From contig NW_006921541.1 of the NCBI RefSeq assembly GCF_000340215.1, positions 2,081,527-2,145,526 on the forward strand: DNA of 64,000 nucleotides. Direction: 5' to 3'. The notes under the pieces are model-generated. The model was not told the DNA's origin. It saw only the letters and a program-made list of their open reading frames with translations, and ran no database searches. Origin of the DNA: Pseudocercospora fijiensis CIRAD86 (lineage: Eukaryota; Ascomycota; Dothideomycetes; Mycosphaerellales; Mycosphaerellaceae). A program made the translations under genes and the position numbers. This document shows, piece by piece, positions 22,547-34,373 of the stretch (within the stretch, counting starts at the first letter, position 1; each line of letters begins with the position of its first letter).

Positions 22547-23325
22547 CTAACCAAGCAATGGGCGCTTGGCGAGCATCAAGGCCACGTTGATAACGCTGGA
22601 TGTTGCAACGACATGGGCGAGTGTCCGGGGGGCGCCGATGTTGAAGACGTAAGCTGGATAGTGACTTTGCATGCATTAGCAACAGACTGGAAGCAGTAGT
22701 CTTAGGGTTGGCTTACACAAAGCACTTGGAAATCACATGGAGACCAAGCAGATTGATCAAAGCTTGATCACCTGGAGCAACGGCCTGAGTTAAGGCAGCT
22801 GAGATAGCCCAGCCTGGAAACATTTCCATCAAATGATAATGCGCGGAGTGGAGACGTAGCGGTAGACCCCTCAGGTTCTTGACTTGCGCACGTGGGTGGT
22901 TGTTGTCTCTGCCCTCCTTGGCGCTTGCAGCGACACCAGCTGCGCTGCCTGCTCCGGACAAGGCATATGTGACTGTGGTATAAAGAGCTGCGAGAGCCGC
23001 GATCTTGCCAGTCTGCGCGACTGAACCTGTCGAGCCTGCAGAGCCCAGGAAAGCCACACTGCTCACGACTCCATTCACGGCCTTCTCGACAAGGCCATTG
23101 GGTTGAGCGATCCAGGACGTGAGTGGAATGGCAGCGAGGAAGAGACCGCCGAAAGCAAACATGGAGAGACCTGCTGGATTCTCACTGCGCGGTGTTAGCA
23201 AGTATGTTTTTAGAATCGCTTCAGCTGGTCGCTTACACTCCATCTTCGGCCAGCTGCTTCACCAAGCTGTCCTTGCCCTCTTCAGCTTTGGCCTTTGCCT
23301 TGTCTGGAAAATCTTTGCCGGACAT
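22547..23325 (-). CDS. MAPEG-family membrane protein
   Basis: Complement of join 22547..22664, 22717..23184, 23237..23325 (224 aa, three exons). Both introns are 52 nt. The first starts GTAAGC, has branch GCTAAC and ends GCGCAG; the second starts GTAAGC and ends GCAAAG. The second join is chosen because it continues the MAPEG reading: ISKCFV joined to HYPAYVFN, then RTLAHVVATSSVINVALML. The exon 2 frame without splicing would stop after CFV. Domain signature: HPRAQVKNLRGL, then AHYHLMEMFPGWA and the C-terminal AYVFNIGAPRTLAHVV, as in MAPEG proteins (glutathione- and eicosanoid-related membrane enzymes). About four hydrophobic segments. The N-terminus is charged (DKAKAKAEEGKD). The substrate is unknown. 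Convergent with the GH32 gene. Its ATG is only about 150 bp from the repeat block on its upstream side. Confidence 0.85.
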
Positions 23326-23479
23326 GTTCGCTGTCAGTCTCGATTATCCTGTCCAGGATCGTGATGATACAGGTAAAAGAAGTTGTAGAAGAGCTCTGGC
23401 ATTACTACCTCCGTTCAGGCCTTTGTGCATTAAGGATTACGTTCCGCGGTGGTGAATTGGTCAGATTGCACGTGATAGA

Positions 23480-24400
23480 TTTAAATAAATTAGGGCTAGC
23501 TTCCGTCTTTCCGAACAACCAATCACACACTACTCTACCTAATCCTTTGCCTAAAGGCCTAAAGCTAAACCGCTAATTTTTATCGTAGATTCTGCTATTA
23601 AAATACGATCTCGCTATACTAACGACAACTAGCAAATCTAATACAAGGAGGTTGTAGCCCTACTAATTATAAGTCTAACAATCTAAAAATCTCGTATATA
23701 CGACGTATACGCGCTAAGTTATACTAATTTAGCTAAGCCTACTTCTATAGCTTTCCGCCTATCTAAATATACTAATTCTTAACATATCGCTATATACTAA
23801 GTTAACACCTAGAGGTCCTTAATTAGGGCTATTCGACTAACTTCTTCGCTATATATACCTACGCGCGACTTCTCGCTATCGAGTTCTCGTCTATATCGGA
23901 AATAGCGGTAGTAATACCTTCCTTTATTTTTAACTAAACTAACTCGAGGCCCTTCGGAAGGTACTTCTAATCGACTTCCTTACTAGATATAACTACGCCT
24001 AGTATAGTAGTACTAAGTTCTCGTTACTTTGCCGACGCTAGTTACTAGCGACTTAGAAGGTTTAAAATAGATTATTACTAACCTACTTAAGACCTATACG
24101 AGCTCGTATACCTAGTATTTCCGAATAACTTTACTATAACCGGTATATCTCTACGGACTATCGTTACTAAGATATAGCTAAGTAGTAGACGCGACTTAAG
24201 CTAGCAATTCGAGTCGGTACTCTAAATACTAAATAATACTAACTACTACTAACTACTACTAACTAACACCTATACGACCTATACGACCTATACGACCTAT
24301 ATAGTATCGCTAACACAAGCGACTCTAACTTAACTAATTAATCCGATACTTCGGAGCTCGATCGTCGTCTAGGTAGAGGCGCTTAGGGCAGAGGCGCTTA
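23480..24400. repeat. RIP-mutated repeat sequence with a 9-bp array, no coding match
   Basis: The composition switch is sharp near 23,480. The stretch is rich in TAG and CTAT words. It contains triplet-like (CTAACTACTA)n near 24,240-24,270 and about four copies of CCTATACGA at 24,273-24,302. No domain recognised on either strand. It is probably the 5' part of the element that follows. Confidence 0.55.
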
Positions 24401-27400
24401 GTATACTTCTTCTTCTTATCTCTCTAATGTTCTAGCTATATCTAAACTCGATCGGCGTAGCGAAGACAATACCGCCTTGCCGACTCGACTAGAATATAAT
24501 AAAGATAAAAACGAGGATATAGTTATACTTAAAAACGAGAATATAGAAAGACAAAAACGAGGACATAGCTATACTAGAGGATCTAGATCTACTAGAACAG
24601 ACGTCCGACTTACTAATCTATATAGTCGATTAAGATCGCCGCCGCTAGCGCTAGTATTATAGCGACTATTACAACTCTAAGTATATACTAGGCGATAAAG
24701 ATCGCTTAGCTGCTCGACGCTAGCCTGTCCGCTAACCTATCTATTAGCCTAAGCGGTCTGCTCGCTGCCTAAGAAATGCTAATCTTAACATTACATACGC
24801 TTAGCTAGTTAATAATAGTCTAACTAAAGACGAGGATACTAATATAGATAAAGACTCGTAGAGCGAGGGCGAGTTAGAGATCGAGAGTCGTACTAGTAAT
24901 GCCTCTAACGACGACGATAACGATTAGCCTAGATAGTAGCCTAGTAAGCGCGGCCTCGATAAGATAAACGATAAGGAAGAGGGCGTACTCGATTCTGCTA
25001 GCCTTCGTAGTCTACGTCGCACGCTAAAGCAGAAGTATACTATTACTATATAGCAACTCGCGCAGCTTAGATTGCTAATAGAGAAGATAATGTTTATATA
25101 GTTCGGTAAGGCAGGTACAAAGACCTACCGTAAGCGTATATAGGCTATTTAAGATATGTTGCCGAATAAGCACCTTATTAGTACTATTTAGTTACGTGCT
25201 AAGGTTAAGAACTTAATTAGCAAGAAGTTCTTTAATGCCTACAAGCTAGAAGACAGTCTTGCCGCACTACGTCGCCTATCTAAGATATACGATATAATCT
25301 ATAATATCGCCCTAAATTAGTACCGCCTTCTCGAGGATTTTATACTGCTAAATACCCGTAAGGATACTATATAGCGAGTAGTATCGTTCGAGGACAAGCG
25401 GAACATAATGTAGAAGCGTATCTATACGATTACGTATATAGTAGTATATTTAATAGCACTAAAGCGGGCCTCCTAGATGCTAAAGTCGCTTAGCCTTCTA
25501 TTAGTATATATTAGCAATCTTCCGGCACCTCTTATCGACACCCTCTATAGTATAGGTCTGCTTCCTACGTATAAGACTATATAAGCCTTAATTAAGAAGA
25601 ATGCTAACACTTAGCGGCTAAAGATCTTAGAATAGGCTAAGTTGTATATCTAGTAGATCTGCTACGACAACTTTAATCGCTAGGCAAAGCGGAAGGACTA
25701 AGGCATTGCCGACAATAATAAACAGGTTAATATTACTAACTTATATATCGCCCTCTACGAAGATATACTAGAGGGGGGGTTAACGTAGGACATACTAGAC
25801 CGCTCGAAGCTAGTACTTACCGAGAACATTATTTAGAATATCGATAGCGACGATGCTATCGTAGTAGTCGAAATATATTAGCTCTACGAAGCTTGTGTAT
25901 ATATATTTAGTAACGCGATTAAGGGCATCTTTAAGGTAGCGAAGGATACCGGCAATTTAGTCGAAGAACTAGTATATCCGGAGATTAACTATAGCTTCCG
26001 TAGCAAGACTTAGCTACTAGCTATGCCTCTATCGTAGAATAATAAGATCTCGAATAAGGGCACTGCCTTAGTATACGACGACATCTACTAAGGCAATCTA
26101 GGTCTAAAGCTAGAGGATCCGATTTTCGATAATAGATTAATTATTAACGTTAGTAATTAGCTAACTATCGAGCGCATATTAGCTATAATCTTTAGTAGTG
26201 TCGAGAACAAGGCTATATACGATAGGAAGCAGTATGTCCTTCTAGTGCCTGCTTAGTTCTATATCTTTATAAACCTATGCTTTACACTATTCCGTACCTA
26301 TTAGAATAAGAATAAGGCCGGCGATCGTATAGACTTCTCTCTATTATCGGATGTCGATTTCTAGGGTATAAAAGAGGTTAATCTAAAGTCACTAAAATTC
26401 TTCCGTATATAGAGACTACTAAAGCGTTGCTTTAAGGCCCGCACTATCGCCGTATTCCTTTAGATTATAGTTAACCGTAGCTATATCTCTAAGGATCTTA
26501 TTAGCGAAGGTAACTAGACCCGGCCTAAGGTCGTTAAGTAGGCTATTGTCGAGAAGATGTCCGCTACTAAGTATATAGATATCCTAAAGGAGATGTATAA
26601 GCTACTCCTATTACTAGAAGTATAGGAGGGAATGCCTAATCGACCTGCCTCTACCGACAATAGCGCTGCACTAGCTAGGCTAGATAGGGCCTTTACCTCT
26701 ATATATAGACTAATAAAGGAGATCTCTTTGTTTCTACGCGTCCGCTATACTATCCGTATATAGGATGTCGGTTACCTTCGTCGATGCGTAGACTATACGA
26801 TCCCTATATTCCTTAGAGCTAGATAGAGCAACTATAGTCGTCTAATAACCTATTTCCATTTCCTCCTTAATAAGGGCGGTACTAAGGACCTATAGAAGGC
26901 GGTCCTTGCTACTGCAACTATTAATTAGTCTAGAAAGAAGGGCTATGCTGTCGGTAGTAATAAGATAATTAAGCTTATTAACTATGCCCTATCCGAGGAC
27001 TACAATCGCCTTGCTAATTCGACTTATAGACTTGCTACTGCCTTTAAACGAGTATCGATAAACCGAGAGTTATCTCGACTTATCCGCGATATATTTAGAG
27101 AGAATTCTAGTGTCTATCGGACTAGTTACTATACTAATAAGGACATTAGCGCGGGCGTATTCAATCGAGCTAATAAGATCCGTATCGATAGGTTCGCGAA
27201 GTAGTAGCACGGAGATTTTACGCTCTCGGACGATATCTAGAATATCGGTGTAGATTAGATACTATTAGTCGTCGAGAACTTTAACGCTACTAACTAGAAC
27301 TTTATTCGAGGCCGTACTACGGTGCTAGAATCTAATGCCTTAGAGGGTCCTAATGCTACAGAGCGCCTAGATAGTGTTAATTACGGTCCAATTAAGGATG

Positions 27401-27580
27401 TAGTACTTGATCTAGAGCGAGATAATATATAGGTTTAGCTTGCAGATAGTACTACTTAGCTATTCGAGGGTATAGAAACCTAGGACCTAACTAGCATAGG
27501 CACTAGCGCAGTAGAAGGAGCTAATACAGGTCTCCTCGCACGTATAGGTAGCCTTAGTAGTAAGGGTATTAGTGACTTTT
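24401..27580 (+). mobile_element. Relic of a DUF6589-like fungal repeat protein
   Basis: One long degenerate plus-strand frame, interrupted by many TAG and some TAA codons. Recognisable stretches: a helical RSLRRTLKQKYTITI region near 25,010; MLPNKHLISTI and VKNLISKKFFNAYKLED near 25,160-25,250; GLLPTYKTI.ALIKKNA then CYDNFNR.AKRKD with INITNLYIALYED near 25,560-25,760; and DVGYLRRC...NYSRLITYFHFLLNKG near 26,770-26,880. The YDNFN...KRD...NITT and GDVG...NY..E.L patterns resemble DUF6589 proteins, which occur in many copies in fungal genomes. The assignment is from memory of that pattern. No terminal inverted repeats were found. Confidence 0.45.
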
Positions 27581-27586
27581 AAAGGA

Positions 27587-27645
27587 ATAGAGTATAGAGT
27601 ATAGAGTATAGAGTATAGAGTATAGAGTATAGAGTATAGAGTATA
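27587..27645. repeat. 7-bp tandem repeat (AGAGTAT)n
   Basis: About eight head-to-tail copies of AGAGTAT immediately after the DUF6589-like frame ends. It could be a terminal feature of that element or an independent microsatellite. Confidence 0.85.
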
Positions 27646-27759
27646 ATATTTAATATATTAAGGAAGGACTATTCTTGTCTAAGCACTAAAATAACGCCTG
27701 TAATATCGTCGTTGTCCTATAGTAGCTCTAGATTGAAGTAGTAGCGGTAGACTAGAGTG

Positions 27760-27821
27760 CGTGCCTTAATAGCTAGCTAGGCTAGGCTAGGCGTACGATA
27801 ATTGCTTAATAGCTAGCTAGG
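27760..27821. repeat. Left remnant of a 35-bp minisatellite, split by Gypsy element E
   Basis: GCTAGGCTAGGCGTACGATAA and following words match the unit of the array at 34720-34930. The array is interrupted exactly at the LTR of E, with CTAGG on both sides, so E inserted into a pre-existing minisatellite. Confidence 0.8.
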
Positions 27822-28167
27822 TGTTACGGTTACTCGCGATAGATCGTTAAGTGACTTCTTATTACGTACAAGCCGAGGCTTCTTTAGAGAGGCTAATATA
27901 AGCGGGAGGCAGAGACAGAATAATTAGTACAAAGGTAATTCCAATTAGTAAGTAGGTAACATAAGTTGAACGCCTCGAGCTATAAGGGCATTCCGGCGTT
28001 CCTAAATACAAAGGAGATGTCTTGTCTATAGTCGTAAGCGACGTAAGCGACGCTATCGCTCTCGACCGCTCCTATCGCTCCTAGTAAGATAGAGCGATAG
28101 CTTAGCCTACTAGTCTTAGCGTCGCTCTAAGATTATATAAGGACTCTAACTAATCAGATCCGTAACA
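27822..28167 (-). repeat. 3' LTR of element E (346 bp)
   Basis: Begins TGTTACGG and ends CCGTAACA (plus strand), which are exact inverted termini. It aligns without gaps to 34374-34719 with 13 differences, every one a CA/TA or TG/TA transition. Preceded by CTAGG (27817-27821). Confidence 0.95.
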
Positions 28168-28181
28168 CTATCCCCCTCCTT
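28168..28181 (-). promoter_or_regulatory. Polypurine tract of element E
   Basis: The minus strand reads AAGGAGGGGGATAG directly before the 3' LTR. This is the expected position and composition of the plus-strand DNA synthesis primer of an LTR retrotransposon, and it fixes the orientation of E. Confidence 0.75.
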
Positions 28182-28417
28182 AAGCGGAATAGTCCCTTAT
28201 TCCGGGACTTTCTAATTCTAACTTCTTTATTATACTAAAGTTATCTAAGGATTTGTCTTCTCGCTAGCGTAAGGAAAATATCGCAAATAACATCCTCGCC
28301 GACTGCCTCGAAATGCCGATCCGCTACTTTTATTACGAATAGGCCGGTAAACCCTACAAAGTCGATCTTCGTTCCGGTCGCTGCTCCGAGTGCGCCCTAT
28401 ACGGCTAGTCCTATAAT

Positions 28418-28624
28418 ATGCAAGTTACTCGTATAGAGTATAAAAAAATCCGGAAGGCGCGCCTAAAGATAGCTAAAGATCTCGAAGCGGCCGAAGAGGA
28501 GGAGGACCTCCTTACGCGGAAGCTTTTCGAGTACTATATAAAGGTCCGTCGCTTACGTAAGTCGTTACGTATAAAGGAGGATCGGGAGATACAAGCTCTT
28601 AAGGCAGAGGAAGCCTCTATTTAA
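28418..28624 (+). CDS. Coiled-coil ORF antisense to pol, inside element E
   Basis: An open plus-strand frame of 68 aa, part of a longer degenerate frame from about 28,290 to 28,830. Upstream of the ATG the frame reads CSECALYG (28,390-28,410), resembling the Cys-rich C-S-x-C-x4-G motif of fungal repeat-associated proteins. The ORF itself is highly charged (LEAAEEEEDLLTRKLFEYY, VRRLRKSLRIKEDREIQALKAEE) and predicted helical coiled coil. It is oriented opposite to gag-pol and sits between integrase and the 3' LTR. I know similar short Cys plus coiled-coil frames from fungal repeats but cannot assign a function. Codons after it contain TAA and TAG, so it is probably decayed. Confidence 0.4.
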   Translation: MQVTRIEYKKIRKARLKIAKDLEAAEEEEDLLTRKLFEYYIKVRRLRKSLRIKEDREIQALKAEEASI

Positions 28625-28941
28625 TAGGCGGAGGAGCTCGAAAGAGAGCTAGGCTCTTCGCCTATAGAGCCGATAATATTCTCGTTGCCTACTAACGAGC
28701 CGTTTCCCCTAGATAGCCGATTATAGATATCGCCTTATAACTAGAGTCGTCTAGATAGGACATCCTAGCCTGTCTCTAAAATCCCTAGTAGGAGTGCCGA
28801 GAGTCTAGTGTCCTAAAGGTATATATTTTTAATGTTTCCCGTCTATTTTATCTTCTAGCTAGTTAGTATAGTAGTATAATTCTTAGCTACAAAAGACATA
28901 GTTGCTAGGTACGCTACTAGAGTCCCCGCTCCTCGAGCTAT

Positions 28942-29022
28942 ACTACCCTAGGTTATTAAGAACTCTAAGGCGCTATAATCGATAGGGTCTAAGAGGTCGT
29001 AGGTTTAATTCCTATACTAGTT
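28942..29022 (+). tRNA. tRNA-like relic inside element E (decayed)
   Basis: The sequence around 29002-29012, GGTTTAATTCC, is one RIP step pattern away from the Pol III B box GGTTCGAATCC. The flanks GTAGG and CCTAT can pair as a T stem. TAAGAACTCTAAGGCGC (28956-28972) resembles a D-arm and anticodon-stem region, and a T-rich stretch (TTTCTTTTTT, 29024-29033) follows like a Pol III terminator. The acceptor stem does not pair convincingly (ACTAGTT has no clear 5' partner). It is best read as a pseudo-tRNA or SINE-like fragment. Confidence 0.3.
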
Positions 29023-32000
29023 ATTTCTTTTTTGTCCGGTTTTGATATTTTTTGATTATCTACTAACAGTTCTGTAGGTTTTCTTTTGGTTCCTAGGTGT
29101 TTTCTGAATATAGGTATCCTTTCTATTTAATAAGGTATTTCTAACCTTGCTAATCTAGGATTTCCCCGACTTTAAACTTATTTTCTTCCTTAGGTTAGAA
29201 GTGAAATGTTTCTTAATACGGTGTTTCGGCGTCTATAGGTTCTAGTATAGAGATACAGAATACTAGGTAGATTTTCGCGTCGTCCGGTAGTTTAAGTCGG
29301 TAATCAACTAGTCCTTTAGGCTTATTAATCAAAAATGGCCCGACTTTAACGTAGTCTAGTTTCCTAGTCGATCTCCGGGTTTTTAGATTCTTTGTTAGGA
29401 GGTAGACCTTATCCCCCTTTTTTAGCTAAGGTGCTATTTTTCGTTTAGCATTATACAGTCCCGCAATCTTTTCTTAAGACTCGGCAATTGCCCTTTACAA
29501 TTCTTTATATACCTGCTTTAAGTCTTCTAAAGCGACTATCGCTTTATCCGCGTATAGATGCTATAAATACTGTTCCCCGAATAGCTACGGATGTTTCCTA
29601 AAATTAGCGAAGAATAGTGTCTCTTTCGTAGTCTTAGATTGTTGGTTGTTTAGTACAAGTTGTACTATAGGCAATAGCGATGCCTAATTGTTTTATACGT
29701 AATTAACGTAGTGCCGTAAGTATACCTCTAAGGCCTAATTCTTAACTTCCGTTTAGCCGTCTGTCTATAGATAGTATACCGTTAATAGCTTATGCTTAAT
29801 TCTAAGTATCGCTATAAGCGTCTTCTAGTAGTTTGATGTAAAGAGCTTGTCTCTATCCGTAATATAGGTCTTTAGAAATCCGTAGTATCGTACAAGTCTA
29901 TCTAGTACGAGGTATCCGAGTTGCTCTACCGTACTTACTTCGTTAGCAGGAATGAAGTGTGTATATTTCGTAAGCCTATCGACTATAATAAGTATTATGT
30001 CGTAGCTATGTCCTATAACCGGATCCTTAGACTTCGGTAGTTTCGTAATAAAGTCTATTGTAACTTCGTCCTATAGTTTATCTAGTAGCGTCCTAAATTG
30101 GATATGTCTATATCTAGCGTGTCTATTAGCCTTGTTACGCTAACATTGTAGACATTTCTTAATATATTCTAGAACTCGTTGTCGCATATATAGGAATCCG
30201 AAGCTTCGCTTAACTAGTTCTATTGTTTTTGAAACTCTAGGGTATCTATTTTCTAGTCCGTCGTAGTGTTATCGTATACACTCTATAACTCGTTCCTTAG
30301 GTACTTAGTATTTCCTATATTCGATTAGAAACTGTTCTTCTATGTCCTAAAGAACTCGTATAATATAGTTAAATTCTTTTGTATTAGTACTAAGGCTTCC
30401 GTCTTGGTTTGCTTTTAATATCTGCTACTATACTAGTTCGTAACCCTCTATATAGTCGCTACGGCGGCTTAGTGCGTCGGCTCGTCCGTTCTCGCGTCCT
30501 AGGGTATAGCGGATTTCGAACTTGTACTATCCTAGTAGCTCCGACTAGCGGGCCTGTCTTCGGGTTAGTACTTTAGTTGTAGTAAAGTAAGTTAGATTCT
30601 TATAATTAGAAAGAATCGTAAGACTTGGTGCTCCTTCCGCGTATACTCGCTAGTATTACAGTAATGCAACTATTGCAAGTAGCTCCTTATTATAGATATC
30701 GTAGTTCTGTTCCGCGGGTAATATCTTTCTCGAGTAATAGGCTACCGGGTATCGTTTCCCGTTATGCTCCTATATAAGGCATGCTCCTATAGCCCTATCT
30801 AACGCGTCTGTTTCTATCTAGACCGCCTTATTCCTATCGAATAATCGTAGCGTTAGCGTAGAAACGCATTGCTTCTTTAGCTATCTAAACGCTTCGTCTT
30901 CCTTCGTGCTCTAGTTCTATTTCTTGTCTTTCTTTATAAGCTCCGTAAGGGGTACCGCTATTTTAGAGTAGCCCTCGATGAATTTTCTGTTATAGTTAGC
31001 TAATCCTAGGAATAATTGTACGTCTTTAACGTATATAGGCGTTAGCTATTCCTATATTGACTTGGTTTTTTCTAGATCGATCCTAATTCCTATAGTGCTA
31101 ATAATAAATCCTAGGAATTTAACTTCCTTCTTATAGAATTCGCATTTCTTAGGTATAGTCTTAAATCCTACTTAAGTAAATCGTTTAAAGACGTCCTATA
31201 CTATTCGTATATAGTCCGCGAGAGCTCCCTTAGTATAGACTAAGATATCGTCTATATATGCGATAACGTATATATCTAGAAGGTCTCGGAGGACTTCGTT
31301 TACGAGGTCTTAATATAACGCTAGGGCATTTGTAAGTCCTATAGGTATAACCAAGAATTCGTAAAGCCTATATCTTGTTCGGAATGCTGTTATCTATTCG
31401 TATCTAGCTGCTATACGTATTGCGTAAAACGCATCGCGTAGGTCAATCTTCGTATACTAGTCTAATCTAGTTAATCGGTCTTGCATTTCTTCGATATTCG
31501 GTAGTAGGTACCGATTCTTAATTGTAATATCGTTAAGTCGTCTAAAATCGACTACTAGCCGTCCTTCGTCTAATCCGGCTTTCGGAACGAATATTACTAG
31601 TAAGGCTGCCGAGGATATCGACTTCCGTATCTAGCCTTTTTCTAATTTCTCTTTTAGCTACTTGTCTAGGGTTTTAAGCTCTTTCTTAGACATTGCGTAT
31701 AAGGGTCTCTATAGAGGCTCTTTCCTAGGCTGTAAGTGTATCTTATAATCCTATAGTTAGTATTTAGGTAAGGCTGCCTTACCTCTCTCCTCTTTAAAGA
31801 GTCGCTTCTACTTACTATACTCTTTAGGAATGTCTAGGTCTGAGATTCTAGTTTCATTCTTCGATAGCGTATAACTTCTATCCTTCCCGTAATTATTATT
31901 ATAACCCTCCTAACCTAACGGTAGTATCGATCCGGGTTGAATACGGTTCTCCGTAATTCCTATCGACGTAAACGTCTTACGAATCGCCCTACGTTTATTA

Positions 32001-34373
32001 ATCTCATCTGCCTACGAACGCTGCCGCTATATAGGTTGAATGCCGATTATATAGTCGCATTCCTTAAATGTAAGTACTTCTTTTCTCTAGTCTACGACTA
32101 GATTATACTTTCTTAACTAAGGTATACCTAATATAATGTTATAACTAGCTATATTAGTAATATCTAAGACAATCTCCTCGTAGTACTATTAGATAGCTAG
32201 TAGTAACGGTATCGTTTCTCGTTCTATACTAGGTAGCGGTGACCTATCTACTACTATAAGTTTATACGCTCCTTCTCTTCTGCTTCGGGTTACAATCCCT
32301 CGGCTTTTAACGAATGATTCGGAGGCAAAGTTCCCGCTCGCTCCGGAATCTATTAATACACTCGTCGGGTGCCCGTTAACGATAACTTTTATACGGAAGA
32401 CTGCTATTAATGCTTAAGCGCTTTTAGTATTAAGGAACTCTCTTAGAACGCTCTAATCTAGAGAGTTAGTCCGTTTCCCGACTAATTAGTAGCCTAACGT
32501 TGTTCTAACTAGTTACAGATCCGTAGTCCTACCGTTCGTGCTTCTTCGGCATATAATTTTTCCTCGAGGGTATCGTTATATATATCCCGTCCCTACGCTA
32601 CTATAGCCTTTCGGTATTGCTAATTTAATCGCTAGACCGTCTAACGTATATCTTAAGTAATAACTGTTCTTTCGTCGGGTAGGACGTATCCGTAGGGCGT
32701 AATTATACTTCCTATCGGTACTCGCTCCGTAATAAAGTTATAGTACGTATAGTCTATAGGTATCTAGGGGTAATTCTAGAATTTTGCCCGTAAGCTTATC
32801 TAGAAATAATTAAATTAGATAGGATCGACCTTCCGTTGTCTATTAACCTTTAGAAACATTTCCTCGTATTTGCGTACTAGATATAAGGCGATTGTTCGCG
32901 CTACTATAGGTACATCTATTATAAACGTAAGGATCGTATCGTCGTTAATCCCGAATTCGTCTTTACTTTCTTTATTCGTAGTTTCCTCCTCGATATCTAG
33001 ACTTCCTTTTAAATCTTCTTGCTATTCCTCCTCTTGCTAAGAGGACTCCGGTACTTCTAGGATAGCTCCTAACTCCTCCCCGGGAGGGAATAAAGCTTCC
33101 GGATCTCGGTTTTCTTTATCGTCGGCATCTAAACAAGATTTATTAATCGTTTCTTCTTCTAACTAGGATTTCGTATCTTCTCGTACGAGTCGCCTAATCT
33201 AAGGGAAGAATCCTACTTCTACTTTAGCAGAATAATGAATTTAGTATTAGTCGTCGTAACAGAATCTCTAGTAAAGGGTTCTATATACAAGTTCTTGTCG
33301 TCGTGCTATTATATAGATTTGTCGTAGCTCTTTCTTTACGACCTCTACGTAGGTCCTCGGCGCGTTATTAATAGAGTATAGCTCTACTACTATTCGGTAG
33401 CCTTCTCTACCCGAGTCCTTTCGTTATATTATATTAAACTGTTCGCGTCGCACTATATTCTTGCCGCGGCAGTTCCGTACTATATAGCCTTCCTTACTAT
33501 ACGTATAGTAAGTCAATCTTCCTGCTTTCTTAGGCGAACTCTTACCTTTTCTTCCTTTAATTGCTCGACCCTTCTAGGTAGCGTCTAGCTCTATTAGTTG
33601 CGTACCGTAGTAGTTGTTCCCCTTTAGTTTATCGTAGGTACTATAGTTTCGTCTATTATCGTATCTAGGAGTATAACTAGCTTTTCTAGAAGTCTTGGAA
33701 TCGTAACGTCGTTCTAAAGCTCGTTCGTAGAGCCTATCGTCGAGATCGATCGTAACCTTAACTAATGTTCCTATATTATCTATTTTTCTACCGTCGCGTA
33801 TAAGCTCGTCTTTAACGTTATCCTTAAGACCTCGCCGATATATTATTATAAGAGCTTCGTCGTCCTAATCCGTAAGTTAGGCGTATTCCTAAAATTTAGC
33901 GGCGTAATCGGTATATAACCCTTTCTAAGTTAAATGTTAGATAACCCTAACTACGGTAGCAACTTCGTTAGAAGATTTAAAGACCTTCTTTATCGTACGC
34001 TTGAGATTTTCGTAGCTTGCGAAGATTCTATCTAAATTGTCGGTCCCGTTGCTATCTAGATAGGTCCTAAGAAATGGTTTAACCTAATACTAAGCCCTAC
34101 CTCGTATAAACGTCGTTGCGAAGACTAGCTTTAAGTTGTCTTAAACCTAGTTAAATATAAAATATATATCTATCTAGCTAACCTAGGTATCGAACTTGTC
34201 TCGGTCGCTATAATAGAAGTCTAGCTTTCCGATCTTAAGAGAATCGTTTCCGGTATAGGTTCCGAGTACATTGCTAGCACTAGAGGTAGTACGTCGAGTA
34301 CTGCCTGTCTCGCTAGAGGCGGGAGTTCCCCTTCCGACTTGTAATAAGGCACTTATCCTAAGGGCGTTTAAAG

